This document shows positions 24,841 through 34,553 of a stretch of 64,000 nucleotides of DNA, in pieces (positions within the stretch are counted from its first letter, which is position 1; the number at the start of each line of letters is the position of its first letter). Source of the DNA: Massilia sp. PAMC28688 (GTDB lineage: Bacteria > Pseudomonadota > Gammaproteobacteria > Burkholderiales > Burkholderiaceae_D); the NCBI RefSeq assembly GCF_019443445.1, contig NZ_CP080378.1, forward strand, positions 930,001 to 994,000, in the 5' to 3' direction. Both the position numbers and the translations under genes were made by a program. The notes under the pieces were generated by a model. The model saw only the letters and a list, made by a program, of their open reading frames with translations, did no database searches and had not been told where the DNA came from.

Positions 24841-26028
24841 TCAATGGCCCGGCTCTTCCTCTTCCGGCTCCTCTTCGATCGCCATCGACAGGTCGGCCGA
24901 CGCATTTTTCGCTTCCACGCCGGGCTCCTTGCGCTCGCCCCGCAGCTTGATCTGGAGGCGCAAGCCGTTGGCGGAATCTGCATTGCGGATCGCTTCATCG
25001 TAGCCGATGTGGCCCTTGTTATAGAGCTCGTAGAGCGCCTGGTCGAAGGTGCACATGCCCAGTTCGCGCGACTTGTGCATGATCTCCTTGATGCCCTGGA
25101 AATTCCCCTTCAGGATCATCTCGCCGATGGTGGCCGTATTGAGCAGGATTTCAATGGCTGCCTTGCGTCCCTTGCCGTCTTCGGTGCGCACCAGGCGCTG
25201 CGAGACAATGGCGCGCAGGTTGGACGACAGGTCCATCAGCAGCTGGTTGCGGCGCTCTTCCGGGAAGAAGTTGATGATCCGGTCCATGGTCTGGTTGGAA
25301 TTGTTGGCGTGCAGGGTACCCAGGCACAGGTGGCCCGTCTCGGCAAACGCAATGGCGTGCTCCATGGTTTCGGTATCGCGGATTTCGCCGATCAGGATCA
25401 CGTCCGGCGCCTGACGCAGCGTGTTCTTGAGCGCGTGGTGCCATGAATGCGTGTCCACGCCCACTTCGCGGTGCGTGATCAGGCAGCCCTTGTTCTTGTG
25501 GACGTACTCCACCGGGTCTTCCACGGTAATGATGTGGCCCGCCGAATTGGCATTGCGGTAGTCGATCATGGCCGCCAGCGTGGTCGACTTGCCCGAGCCG
25601 GTACCGCCCACCACCAGCACCAGCCCGCGCTTGGTCATGATGACGTCTTTCAGCACGTCGGGCAGGTCCAGCTTTTCAAAATTGGGAATTTCGGACGCGA
25701 TGGTACGCACCACCATGCCGACGCACTGCTGCTGCACAAAGACGTTGACGCGAAAGCGGCACACATTGGGCAGCGAGATGGCGAAATTGCACTCCATCTC
25801 CTGCTCGAATTCGCGCGTCTGCTTGTCGTTCATGAGCGACAGCGCCAGGGCACGCGTGACGTCGCCGGTGAGCTTTTGCTGGCTCATGGGCTTCATCGCG
25901 CCCTGGTGCTTCATACTGGGTGGGAAGTCGGCCGAGATGAACAGGTCGGAGCCGCCCTGGTGGTGCATTACGGTGAGCAGCTTGTGGATATAAGCCTGGG
26001 CTTCGGCCGGGCCAAAGGTCGTGGACAT
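24841..26028 (-). CDS. PilT/PilU-type twitching ATPase (third copy)
   Basis: A 395-residue hexameric retraction-type ATPase of the type IV pilus family. Visible: Walker A GGTGSGKSTT, the Asp box ITVEDPVEYVH, Walker B APDVILIGEIRD, and the His box ETGHLCLGTLHANN. It lacks the AIRNLIRE motif of true PilT and is closer to PilU, including a long acidic C-terminal tail (EEEPEEEEPGH). It stands alone, divergent from oxyR, far from the pilT-pilU pair at 37831-40026, so it is a second PilU-like paralogue. Role beyond pilus retraction accessory function is unknown. Confidence 0.92.
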   Translation of the reverse strand: MSTTFGPAEAQAYIHKLLTVMHHQGGSDLFISADFPPSMKHQGAMKPMSQQKLTGDVTRALALSLMNDKQTREFEQEMECNFAISLPNVCRFRVNVFVQQQCVGMVVRTIASEIPNFEKLDLPDVLKDVIMTKRGLVLVVGGTGSGKSTTLAAMIDYRNANSAGHIITVEDPVEYVHKNKGCLITHREVGVDTHSWHHALKNTLRQAPDVILIGEIRDTETMEHAIAFAETGHLCLGTLHANNSNQTMDRIINFFPEERRNQLLMDLSSNLRAIVSQRLVRTEDGKGRKAAIEILLNTATIGEMILKGNFQGIKEIMHKSRELGMCTFDQALYELYNKGHIGYDEAIRNADSANGLRLQIKLRGERKEPGVEAKNASADLSMAIEEEPEEEEPGH

Positions 26029-26100
26029 GCGTGCCTTTCTGCGAGAGGTCCGGTTTGAAAACCGTCGTCAAACAATTATATCGACTGCATTCCGGTAGAA

Positions 26101-26106
26101 TATAAT
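26101..26106 (+). promoter_or_regulatory. Possible -10 box for oxyR
   Basis: A perfect TATAAT lies 77 bases before the oxyR start in the AT-rich gap between the divergent PilU-like and oxyR genes. No convincing -35 element is placed at the right distance, which would fit an activator-dependent or autoregulated promoter. Confidence 0.3.
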
Positions 26107-26182
26107 TTCTTTGCTGACTGATTAGCAACTGTGTATCCATGCATCCACGCTTGCTCCCACAATCACTCTGTTCCTGGCCACT

Positions 26183-27124
26183 ATGACATTGACCGAACTG
26201 AAATATATCGTTGCCGTAGCGCGTGCGAAACATTTCGGGCATGCAGCGGAAGCGTGCTACGTCGCCCAACCGACACTGTCTGTCGCCATCAAAAAGCTGG
26301 AAGACGAGCTGGGCGTTGTGCTGTTTGAACGGGGCGGCGCCGAAATTTCCGTCACCCCGCTGGGCGCCCAGATCATTGCCCAGGCCGAACGCGTGCTCGA
26401 GCAGACGGCCGCCATCAAGGAACTGGCAAAGCAGAACAAGGATCCGCTGGCCGGGCCGCTGCGCCTGGGCGTGATCTACACCATCGGCCCCTACCTGCTG
26501 CCGCCGCTGGTCAAGCATGTGATTGACCAGGTGCCGCAGATGCCGCTGATCCTGCAAGAAAATTTCACGGTGCGCCTGCTGGAACTGCTGCGCCAGGGCG
26601 AGCTCGATGCCGCCATCATGGCGCTGCCACTGCCGGAGCACGGCATGTCGATGCAGACACTGTACGACGAGCCGTTCGTGGTGGCAGTGCCACGCAGCCA
26701 TCCCTGGGCAAGGCGCAAGTCGGTCTCGGCCCAGGACCTCAAATCGGAAACCATGCTGTTGCTTGGCAATGGCCACTGCTTTCGCGACCAGGTGCTGGAA
26801 GTATGTCCCGAGATGGCGCGCTTTTCGGCGCCAGGCAACGGCATGCAGCGCACCTTTGAAGGCTCGTCGCTGGAAACCATCCGCCACATGGTGGCCAGCG
26901 GCATTGGCCTGACGGTGCTGCCGCGCGCCTCGGTGCCGGACATGGACGCCAAAGATGGCATGCTGGCCTTTGTACCGTTCGACGCACCGGTCCCCTCGCG
27001 CCGCGTGGTGCTGGTATGGCGCAAGAGCTTTACGCGCAAGGCAGCCATCGACGCCATCTGCGCCGCCGTGGCCGCCTGTGACCTGCCGGGCGTGGACATG
27101 ATTGCGCTGGAGGAAGCAGCCTGA
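26183..27124 (+). CDS. oxyR: Hydrogen peroxide-sensing regulator OxyR
   Basis: A 313-residue LysR-type regulator. The N-terminal winged helix-turn-helix (residues ~1-60; [19 protein letters not shown]) is followed by the effector domain. The redox cysteines fall exactly at residues 199 and 208 ([14 protein letters not shown]), the same positions as in E. coli OxyR, where a disulfide forms on oxidation by H2O2 and switches the DNA-binding mode. It controls peroxide defence genes. It is divergent from a PilU-like gene and followed after 7 bases by ubiA. Confidence 0.95.
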   Translation: MTLTELKYIVAVARAKHFGHAAEACYVAQPTLSVAIKKLEDELGVVLFERGGAEISVTPLGAQIIAQAERVLEQTAAIKELAKQNKDPLAGPLRLGVIYTIGPYLLPPLVKHVIDQVPQMPLILQENFTVRLLELLRQGELDAAIMALPLPEHGMSMQTLYDEPFVVAVPRSHPWARRKSVSAQDLKSETMLLLGNGHCFRDQVLEVCPEMARFSAPGNGMQRTFEGSSLETIRHMVASGIGLTVLPRASVPDMDAKDGMLAFVPFDAPVPSRRVVLVWRKSFTRKAAIDAICAAVAACDLPGVDMIALEEAA

Positions 27125-27131
27125 TGCATCG

Positions 27132-27986
27132 ATGAACAGGCTGGCTCTCTATTACCGGCTGATCCGGCTGGACAAGCCAATCGGCATCCTGCTCCTCTTG
27201 TGGCCCACGCTCATGGCGCTGTGGATGGCGTCCGGCGGTGTTCCCGACCTTGGCATCCTCGCCATCTTCACCCTGGGCACGGTGCTGATGCGCTCGGCCG
27301 GCTGCGCCATCAATGACTATGCCGACCGCGACTTCGACAAGCATGTCAAGCGCACCGCCGAGCGGCCCCTGACGAGCGGCAAGATCCGCAGCTGGGAAGC
27401 GCTGGCCGTCGCCGGTGTGCTGGCCGTGGTCTCGTTTTTGCTCATCTTGCCCCTGAACAGCCTGACCAAGCAGCTGTCGGTAGCTGCCGTCATCATTGCC
27501 GGCAGCTACCCCTACTTCAAGCGCTTCTTTGCCATTCCCCAGGCTTACCTCGGCATTGCCTTTGGCTTCGGCATTCCCATGGCCTTTGCCGCAGTACAGA
27601 ACACTGTACCGATGGTGGCCTGGCTGCTGCTGCTGGCCAACGTATTCTGGGCCGTGGCCTACGATACCGAGTACGCCATGGTAGACCGCGACGACGACCT
27701 CAAGATCGGCATCCGTACTTCGGCCATTACCTTTGGCCGGTTTGACGTGGCAGCCGTCATGCTGTGCTATGGCGCAGCCCTGGCCCTTATCCTCGTGTGC
27801 GGCTGGCAACTGGGCCTGCGCTACTGGTTCGTCGCCGGCATCGCCGTGGCCGCAGTTATTGCCCTGTATCACTACACCCTGATCCGTGACCGCGACCGCA
27901 TGCGCTGTTTTCATGCATTTCGCCACAACAATTGGTTGGGTGCGGCCCTATTTGCCGGTTGCGCGGTAGACTACGCTTTCGGATAA
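27132..27986 (+). CDS. ubiA: 4-hydroxybenzoate polyprenyltransferase
   Basis: A 284-residue membrane enzyme that attaches the polyprenyl tail to 4-hydroxybenzoate in ubiquinone biosynthesis. Two aspartate-rich substrate motifs are present: [20 protein letters not shown] and [20 protein letters not shown], with about eight transmembrane helices. The frame is open ten codons upstream, overlapping oxyR; the ATG at 27132 begins the usual [18 protein letters not shown] and is chosen. It probably shares a transcript with oxyR. Confidence 0.95.
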   Translation: MNRLALYYRLIRLDKPIGILLLLWPTLMALWMASGGVPDLGILAIFTLGTVLMRSAGCAINDYADRDFDKHVKRTAERPLTSGKIRSWEALAVAGVLAVVSFLLILPLNSLTKQLSVAAVIIAGSYPYFKRFFAIPQAYLGIAFGFGIPMAFAAVQNTVPMVAWLLLLANVFWAVAYDTEYAMVDRDDDLKIGIRTSAITFGRFDVAAVMLCYGAALALILVCGWQLGLRYWFVAGIAVAAVIALYHYTLIRDRDRMRCFHAFRHNNWLGAALFAGCAVDYAFG

Positions 27987-28061
27987 TGTTGTCCTTCTTG
28001 CACGGGCAACAGAATCGTTTCGAAGCGCACTGTTCAAATCAATAATCGTGAGGAAAATAAA

Positions 28062-28388
28062 ATGATCGAATCCATCCCAACCAAGCCAGGCACCCGTGAC
28101 CAGCTGCTGACCGACCTGAAATCCGTGATCCAGGATGCCGAAGCATGGCTGACCAAAGGCAGCCAGATGACCGGCGACGAGTTCCAGGCTGCCAAGGCCA
28201 AGTTCGAGCGCACCCTGACCACGGCCAAGGACGAAATCATCCGCATCGAAGAAGCGGTGGTGGAAAAGACCAAGTACGCTGCCAAGGCCACCGACGAATA
28301 CGTCCATGAGAATCCATGGAAGGCCGTCACGGTCGGCGCCACCATCGGCCTGCTGGCAGGCCTGTTGATCTCGTCGTCGCGCCGCTAA
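28062..28388 (+). CDS. DUF883 (ElaB/YqjD) family membrane-anchored protein
   Basis: A 108-residue protein: a long amphipathic, probably coiled helix, then a C-terminal membrane segment ENPWKAVTVGATIGLLAGLLI, the DUF883 signature, ending SSRR. E. coli homologues YqjD/ElaB are tail-anchored and bind ribosomes in stationary phase. AGGA lies just before the ATG. It leads a three-gene operon with a YqjE-type and a YqjK-type protein, the same order as the E. coli yqjDEK genes. Confidence 0.9.
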   Translation: MIESIPTKPGTRDQLLTDLKSVIQDAEAWLTKGSQMTGDEFQAAKAKFERTLTTAKDEIIRIEEAVVEKTKYAAKATDEYVHENPWKAVTVGATIGLLAGLLISSSRR

Positions 28389-28391
28389 ACG

Positions 28392-28769
28392 ATGTCGATC
28401 AGGGAAAAGGCCGGGCGGATCGGCGCCGGCGTACTGGCCATGCTGCAAACGCGCCTGTCGCTGGCGGCGCTGGAAATTGAAGAGGAGTCGCAGCGGCTGC
28501 TCGGCTATTTCGTCATCGCGCTGGTAGCGCTGATCCTGTTCGGACTGACCCTGGTCATGATCGCCGTGACCGTGGTGCTGGCATTCTGGGACACCGCGCC
28601 GCTGCTGGCGGCCGGTGGCCTGGCGCTGGCCTTCGGCATCGGCTGCGCCGTGGCCGCGTTCAAGCTCAAGTCCGACTTTGCCAATCGTCCGCGCCTGCTT
28701 GGTGCCACCATGGACGAGCTGCACAAGGATGTCAATTTCATCCGCAACGTGAGGGGGACCCATGAGTGA
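28392..28769 (+). CDS. YqjE-like phage-holin-superfamily membrane protein
   Basis: A 125-residue protein with an N-terminal amphipathic helix (MLQTRLSLAALEIEEESQRL) and two hydrophobic hairpin helices (~40-65 and ~70-95), as in YqjE and holin-like Phage_holin_3_6 proteins. It is an inner-membrane protein of unknown function, co-transcribed with the DUF883 gene (3 bases upstream) and overlapping the YqjK-like gene by 8 bases. Confidence 0.87.
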   Translation: MSIREKAGRIGAGVLAMLQTRLSLAALEIEEESQRLLGYFVIALVALILFGLTLVMIAVTVVLAFWDTAPLLAAGGLALAFGIGCAVAAFKLKSDFANRPRLLGATMDELHKDVNFIRNVRGTHE

Positions 28770-29070
28770 TACGAGCAAAAAAGAGCTGACCCGGGCCGAG
28801 CGCAAGGAAGCGCTGATCGCCCAGTGCGCAGCCCAGCGCACGCAGATGGGCCGCGAGATCGAAGTCATGCGCGCGCCCAGCGTGCTCACCGGTGGCGGCA
28901 TCGGCCAGTATTTTTCCGGTGGTGTCAAGGCACCGCTTGCCATCGCCGGGCTGGCACTGGCAGCCTTTGCGGCGCGCTCGCAAAAGCTCGCGCGCGTGCT
29001 CACAACCGGCATGTCGGTCTACAAGCTGGCGAAGGGTGGCCTGACCATGCTACGCAACCGCGCGGTCTGA
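28762..29070 (+). CDS. YqjK-like small membrane protein
   Basis: A 102-residue protein with a basic N-terminus (TRAERKEALIAQCAAQRTQM), a central glycine/hydrophobic stretch (APLAIAGLALAAFAAR) and a C-terminal segment KLARVLTTGMSVYKLAKGGL. It occupies the yqjK position of a yqjDEK-type operon and has similar size and hydropathy. Its 3' end matters for genome history: about 114 bases of it (28957-29070) reappear as a diverged, broken copy at 34554-34665, on the other side of the VgrG island. Confidence 0.78.
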   Translation: MSDTSKKELTRAERKEALIAQCAAQRTQMGREIEVMRAPSVLTGGGIGQYFSGGVKAPLAIAGLALAAFAARSQKLARVLTTGMSVYKLAKGGLTMLRNRAV

Positions 29071-29412
29071 AGATTGCGCTGCCAAGAAAAAGGGAGCGGC
29101 ACCACTGCGTGCCGGCGATAGCGCAGCCTTCAGCGCTGGCCACTCCCTGCTTCCCCACTTCCGCCGTCAGCCCCATCTGCGCAATTTGCCGCGGGCCTGA
29201 CCGCGCCGAAGCCAGCCCTGTCTCGCCGCAAGCGTGCAGGCAACACCTCAGTCCATCTTGCCCATGATTACCTATCAAGACGCGTAGTTACGAGCAGCTC
29301 TTGGCCAGCGTATAGTGGCATAAAAGGCAATATTTATTCATTTGCCCGCTTGAACGTTGGCAGAGATATTGATGCCGCTGCCTCCATTCCCGATTCTAAC
29401 CTTCGCCACCTC

Positions 29413-32238
29413 ATGCATATTCTCGCTGAATCCATGCCCGTTGCCTTTCCACTAAAGGGCCTTGGCCAGCATGCACGGCTGGTGACTTTGACCAGCGTTC
29501 AGGAACGATCACTGCCCGAAACACTTATGGTCGATCAATTTGACGGCCGCGAGGCAATAAGCGGATTATTCCGGTTTGAAATCGATGCTTTGAGTGTATC
29601 GACAGACCTGGAGCTCTCAATCTTCATCGGTGAAGAACTGACCATTGGACTCCTCCAGCCCGACGGCAGCCGTCGCGCTTGGCACGGACTGTGCACACAT
29701 TGTTCCTGGCTTGGCGCTGATGGCGGCGTCGCCCGCTATCGCCTTCGCCTCGAGCCTGCCCTGTCGTTGTTGAAGCTTCGGCGTGATTGCTACATTTTCC
29801 AGGACAAGAACGTCCAGGAAATCGTCACCGAATTGCTGGCGGATTATGCGCAAGTACGATTCGAGTTCGACGTCACGCAAGAGCTCGAACGGCGCGCCAT
29901 CGTAACGCAATATCGCGAGAGCGATTACGAGTTCCTGGTGCGGGTGCTGGCCAGCGAAGGGCTGAGCTGGCGTTTCGAGCACGACCAGCTTGATGCCCAT
30001 GAGGAAACGCACGGCGATGGCCAGGCCCGGCACCGGGTCGTCATTTTTGACCGTCATGCCCAGGTGCCGCCCACGCGCGGCGATGAAGCCATCCGGTTCC
30101 ACGCTGTGCGCGCTACCGAATGCGATGACGCAATCGACGAGTTCCGTCCGCGGCGCCAGCTCCAGGCCAATGCAGTCACCATCAGTAGCTGGGACCCGTG
30201 CCAGCTGATGGCACCCTCAGCCACCCAACAGTCCGGCCTGGATGCCGGCGACGTGCCTGAACTGGCGCTCTACGACGGCAGCGGTGAACGCCTTGCCAGC
30301 GACGCGGCAATAGCGACGCCGCACAGTGAGCTGATGCTGCAGGCACTGGAGATGGCAAACAAGTCTTTTGAAGGCGCAGGCTCGGCGCGCAGGCTGGCGG
30401 CTGGCCATGGGTTCATCCTGACCCAGCACGACCACTATGCGGGCGATGAATCGCGCTTTACCGTGTTGTGGGTGCGCCATCAGGCGCGCAACAATTTTCA
30501 GGCGCAGATCAAGGGCGGCGCCGACCACGCCATCGACGCCGGCACGTATTGCAACCAGTTTGGCTGCGTGCGTCATAGCGTGGCCATTGTTCCGCAGTCA
30601 ATAACGGCACCGGCGCCTGCCACCGCGCTGGGGCCGCAAACCGCCCTGGTGGTAGGCTTGCCAGATGCCGCATGTACCACCATGCGCGATCATCAGGTAA
30701 AGGTCCAGTTTGCATGGCAACGGGGGGCCAACCCGAATGCGGGCGGCATGGCGCATAACACTGGTGCGCTCGGCAACGCGCCGGGCGACGACACATCCGG
30801 CACGTGGATACGGGTGGCCGAAGCGCTGGCCGGGCCCAACTGGGGTTCGCAATTTACGCCGCGCGTGGGCAGCGAAGTGCTGGTCGACTTCATCGAAGGC
30901 GACGTGGACCGTCCCATGATTGTGGCCCAGCTTTACACCGGGTCGGACCTGCCGCCTTTTTCTGCCGGTATCGATTCGGCAGCCAATCATGGCGGGACGC
31001 TATCGGGAATGCACAGCCACAACCATGACGGCAGCGGGTTTAACCAGTGGCAGCTCGATGACACAGCCGGCCAGGTGCGCACTCGCCTTGCCACCAGCAC
31101 GGCTGCAAGCCAGCTCAACCTGGGCTACCTGGTCGCACAGTCACCAGGCAGTAGCCAACGCGGCAGCTATCGTGGCAGCGGCTTCGAACTGCGTTCCGAT
31201 GCCTGGGCTGTAGTGCGGGGCGGTGATGGTGTTCTGCTCACCACTGCCGCCCGCGCACAACAAGGAAGCAGCGTCGTATCAACGCAAATGGATGCGGCCG
31301 AAGCGGCCGGCCTGCTTGACGGCGCCGGCGAGCTAGCCGAGCGCCTGCGACAGTCCGCCAGCGAGCAAAAGGCCCTGGCAAGCAGTGCTACGGCCGAGGC
31401 ACACCGCGAGTTTATTGCACAGATCGACCCCGGGCAAAAGGGCAAGCACAGCGCAGAAGTGGGTGGACAGGAGCCGTTCAAGACGCAGCCGGGCGGGCGC
31501 GATCTTGATCAGTCCATGCCCGCGGAAAAATTTGGCGCGCCGGTCGTTTTGATGACGGCTGCGGCGTCAATCAACTGGGCCACGCCCGCGTCGACCATGC
31601 TGTTTGCCGGCGAGCATCTGCAATGGACCACGCAATCGGACTTTCAACTAACGGCGCAGCACACGGTGTCGGCCGTCGCCGCCCATGCAGCCGGGCTGTA
31701 CACCCACAGCGGCGGCATTCAGGCCATCGCGGGCAATGGCGCGGTGTCACTGCAGGCTCATACGGATCAACTGGAGATTCTGGCCGATCAGGCAGTGACC
31801 ATCGTGTCGGTGAATGACTGCATTGAGATCCAGGCAAAGGAAAAAATCGTGGTGCAGGCTGGCACATCATCGATCACGCTGGAAGGTGGCGATATCACGT
31901 TCGCGTGTCCCGGTAACTTTACCGTCAAAGGTGCTCAGCACACGCTCGATGACGGCGGGGAGGAAGCTGCACAACTTGCTGGCTTGCCACGCGGCGCCGT
32001 GACGGTCGTCCCACCGGGCGTGTCGCTGCTGGAAAACTACGATGAGCAAGTCGTCTTCAAGGATGCCGATGGCCAGCATATTGGCGCCATACCGTTCCGT
32101 CTTTTCAACGAGGCGGACGACACACAGCAGCTCGTCAACAAAACCGATGCGCTGAGCGAGCTGGAGCGGATTACCACGCCGCAGGCGGAAACACTTCAAT
32201 ACGCGCTGCGCTATGCGACGTTCAAGTTTGCGAAATAA
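29413..32238 (+). CDS. vgrG: Type VI secretion spike protein VgrG with DUF2345 extension
   Basis: The puncturing tip of the T6SS tube. The frame is open from a TTG at 29350, but the first ATG is at 29413, giving 941 residues; no clear ribosome-binding site decides. Domains in order: gp27-like base (~20-370; FDGREAISGLFRFEIDAL, TQYRESDYEFLVRVLASEGL), gp5-like OB fold (~430-520; WIRVAEALAGPNWGSQFTPRVGSEVLVDFIEGD, GTLSGMHSHNHDG) and a C-terminal DUF2345 beta-helix (~690-840). No metal-chaperone, adaptor or T6SS structural gene is nearby: this is an orphan VgrG island carrying an effector. Confidence 0.95.
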   Translation: MHILAESMPVAFPLKGLGQHARLVTLTSVQERSLPETLMVDQFDGREAISGLFRFEIDALSVSTDLELSIFIGEELTIGLLQPDGSRRAWHGLCTHCSWLGADGGVARYRLRLEPALSLLKLRRDCYIFQDKNVQEIVTELLADYAQVRFEFDVTQELERRAIVTQYRESDYEFLVRVLASEGLSWRFEHDQLDAHEETHGDGQARHRVVIFDRHAQVPPTRGDEAIRFHAVRATECDDAIDEFRPRRQLQANAVTISSWDPCQLMAPSATQQSGLDAGDVPELALYDGSGERLASDAAIATPHSELMLQALEMANKSFEGAGSARRLAAGHGFILTQHDHYAGDESRFTVLWVRHQARNNFQAQIKGGADHAIDAGTYCNQFGCVRHSVAIVPQSITAPAPATALGPQTALVVGLPDAACTTMRDHQVKVQFAWQRGANPNAGGMAHNTGALGNAPGDDTSGTWIRVAEALAGPNWGSQFTPRVGSEVLVDFIEGDVDRPMIVAQLYTGSDLPPFSAGIDSAANHGGTLSGMHSHNHDGSGFNQWQLDDTAGQVRTRLATSTAASQLNLGYLVAQSPGSSQRGSYRGSGFELRSDAWAVVRGGDGVLLTTAARAQQGSSVVSTQMDAAEAAGLLDGAGELAERLRQSASEQKALASSATAEAHREFIAQIDPGQKGKHSAEVGGQEPFKTQPGGRDLDQSMPAEKFGAPVVLMTAAASINWATPASTMLFAGEHLQWTTQSDFQLTAQHTVSAVAAHAAGLYTHSGGIQAIAGNGAVSLQAHTDQLEILADQAVTIVSVNDCIEIQAKEKIVVQAGTSSITLEGGDITFACPGNFTVKGAQHTLDDGGEEAAQLAGLPRGAVTVVPPGVSLLENYDEQVVFKDADGQHIGAIPFRLFNEADDTQQLVNKTDALSELERITTPQAETLQYALRYATFKFAK

Positions 32239-32258
32239 ACCCATCAGGAAAATTGATA

Positions 32259-33692
32259 GTGACGACAAATATCAAGGGTGTAACGCTGGAAGTACTGGGC
32301 AAGTGCATGACCAATACCACGCCCGGCTCACAGCACGAAGCCACGGTCGAATATCGGCATTTATGGTCATTCGCGCAGCAGGCGGCACTGATCGCCGTAA
32401 GTAAAAAAGATCAGGCCGATGGCTGCTACCACCTGATCACGGATCCCGAGCATCGGGCACGGCGCATCGCGGCGCATTACGCCGATCTATACTTCAAGAG
32501 TGCTGCCAAGTCCCGGGGAAAGCTGCATTTTCACTGGTGCGCGCTGGCGGCGTTCGTGGTCAAGGATATCGTTGAGGCGTTCCGCTATTCGCGGGAAGAA
32601 GTGCTGCAACGCGAATGGAAATGGAGCGACAAGGCGAGCGTGCTGCGCAATTCGTCGATGGCCGATCTCGGCAGCCTGCTGATGACGGATGACTCGCCCT
32701 ACGACCATGTTCTGCGCACCTACGGGGCGCTCGCCAAGGGAAATCTCTGGCTGTTCATGGATATTTATCCGTGGCTGTGGTATTTCCTGGAGTACGGGAT
32801 CAATGAAGACGGCACCCTGAACAAGAAGCGGATCGAGGCGGGACCGGCCAAGCGGGATTGGTCCACTTATCAATCGGCGTCCAAACAGGCAGTGGAAGAA
32901 CTGCCTTTCGGTCCCAACTGGATTACCAGGTTGTCGGGCCGGCTCAAAGGTGACATCGTCTTCAAAAAAGCGCAGACATTTTTTGACGTCGGTCCTGCGC
33001 CCTCGTATGACGGTGGCCGGGGGGCGTACGCGACCGCCGCGATGATGGCTAATCGGCACTGCCGCACGCAGGTAAAATCGTATGACGCAGGGTACAGAAT
33101 GCCGCCTAGCCAATACTGGGCCAAGTTCCCGGAGGCGTTTCATGTGATGGAGGCAGAACACAAGGAACTGACTGCCATCGTAAAAGATAATGAGGCAATG
33201 AAAGCCTTGCTGAAAGTCAGACAACAGAAGTCGATGCCGGAGATTGTCACGGCTTACAAGCATCTGTCCGATCAGTTCGCCATGAAGTCCGATACAGAAA
33301 AAATAAAAATGCAGGCGGCCGAGTTAAATATAATTGCGCGTCATGAGCAAATTAACGTATTACAGCCGCTAATCTACAGCGACGTCCGCTTGAAGGAGAC
33401 TATGGACATGAATCATTGGTCCAGTCGTGCTACATCAGGCTGGCTATCGCCGCAATTCAAAGTGGTCTATGCATTTGACCCTTCTATAAAAGACAAAAAG
33501 TATCAAACCATTTTCGACCCAGCTACAGGATTTACCGATGGCGTCATTGGCAGGCGGAAAAGCCTGACCAATGAAGAAGACCGAATGGGCTTTGTCGGGG
33601 AGATTGCCGACCACTTTGATTTTCTGATGAAATTTGAACGTTCATACATGGAAACAGAACTACGGAAGATTCGATTATGGATGAAAGAATGA
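32259..33692 (+). CDS. Putative T6SS effector linked to VgrG (DUF2515-like)
   Basis: A 477-residue protein directly after vgrG and before a lipoprotein gene, the usual position of a T6SS cargo toxin. The start is probably a GTG at 32259 with AGGAA eight bases upstream. No PAAR, MIX or known catalytic motif is visible. Segments KLHFHWCALAAFVVKDIVEAF, AKGNLWLFMDIYPWLWYF and EAFHVMEAEHKELTAIV resemble the DUF2515 family found beside vgrG genes in other Gram-negative bacteria; I recall this rather than measured it. Aromatic-rich central region, no signal peptide. The target is unknown. Base composition is lower in G+C than the neighbouring core genes. Confidence 0.65.
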   Translation: MTTNIKGVTLEVLGKCMTNTTPGSQHEATVEYRHLWSFAQQAALIAVSKKDQADGCYHLITDPEHRARRIAAHYADLYFKSAAKSRGKLHFHWCALAAFVVKDIVEAFRYSREEVLQREWKWSDKASVLRNSSMADLGSLLMTDDSPYDHVLRTYGALAKGNLWLFMDIYPWLWYFLEYGINEDGTLNKKRIEAGPAKRDWSTYQSASKQAVEELPFGPNWITRLSGRLKGDIVFKKAQTFFDVGPAPSYDGGRGAYATAAMMANRHCRTQVKSYDAGYRMPPSQYWAKFPEAFHVMEAEHKELTAIVKDNEAMKALLKVRQQKSMPEIVTAYKHLSDQFAMKSDTEKIKMQAAELNIIARHEQINVLQPLIYSDVRLKETMDMNHWSSRATSGWLSPQFKVVYAFDPSIKDKKYQTIFDPATGFTDGVIGRRKSLTNEEDRMGFVGEIADHFDFLMKFERSYMETELRKIRLWMKE

Positions 33693-34531
33693 AACTTGTT
33701 ACTTGCCGCACCGCTGTTCTTTTTTTCGGATTGAGCTTATTGCTGGGATGCACTCAACGTATGAACACAATGAAACTTGTAAGGGTCGATCTTGGACGAA
33801 ACATCGTTGAAACGGCAAGATCTTCCGGTATCTCAAGCTACGGGGTGGATGACGTCAACGGTAGTATTCAATTCAGCGCTGTGGACTTGCCTGATGATCT
33901 GTATGTGCGTTTTAGTAGACCCGGTTTGGAGATTCAGGCTAGATCTGTTTTCTCGGTCGCACTGGTCACAGACAGAAAGCGGATGGCAAATGAAGAAGTT
34001 TTTTTGGCTCGAATAAAAATGGCCGCTTCAAAGCTTAACTCGCACTCCGCAGCAAGGCTTCATCTCAATGAGATACTGATCCAGTTCGCCAAAGGAAAAT
34101 GGAAACGCCATATCCCGGAACATTGTCCGGCCGTGACTGGACGATCAACGATGTTGGGATTGTCAGGGGAATTTCATAGTTCCACCTGCCCCATTGATCC
34201 GTCGTATAGATTTAGCGATACGGAATACCTTGCGCTCTTCAAACAAACTCAGGAATATCAATGGATGGGAGATGGCGTGCTCGCCACCTTAGCAGTTGAT
34301 TACAGCGAAACCGGCGGAATATTAATGTACAACTTTCTGCTAAAGTTTGAGGACCATCGCATAATGAAGAAAATTGAAGAAGAGGTCGCAGCATGGAAGA
34401 GGCGTGAAGGTGACGCCAAGGGCTGGAATAGCACTCAACAATACGAAATCGGCCTGGTGGAAACAGCCGAACGGAACAAGATACTGGAACAGAACGCGAT
34501 TGCCCGCGGCGACAGCGTGGTGCCGCGATAA
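33689..34531 (+). CDS. Lipoprotein, likely T6SS immunity protein
   Basis: A 280-residue lipoprotein: the signal MKLVTCRTAVLFFGLSLLLGC ends in a lipobox Cys21, so the mature protein sits in the periplasm on a lipid anchor. Its ATG overlaps the effector stop in the form ATGA (33689-33692), indicating coupled translation; an ATG four codons earlier is also possible. Placement immediately after the cargo gene, periplasmic location and AT-rich composition fit an immunity protein protecting against a toxin delivered to the periplasm. No family is recognised, and nothing in the sequence proves binding. Confidence 0.6.
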   Translation: MKLVTCRTAVLFFGLSLLLGCTQRMNTMKLVRVDLGRNIVETARSSGISSYGVDDVNGSIQFSAVDLPDDLYVRFSRPGLEIQARSVFSVALVTDRKRMANEEVFLARIKMAASKLNSHSAARLHLNEILIQFAKGKWKRHIPEHCPAVTGRSTMLGLSGEFHSSTCPIDPSYRFSDTEYLALFKQTQEYQWMGDGVLATLAVDYSETGGILMYNFLLKFEDHRIMKKIEEEVAAWKRREGDAKGWNSTQQYEIGLVETAERNKILEQNAIARGDSVVPR

Positions 34532-34553
34532 CAGTCAAACCTCGACGCCCCGT

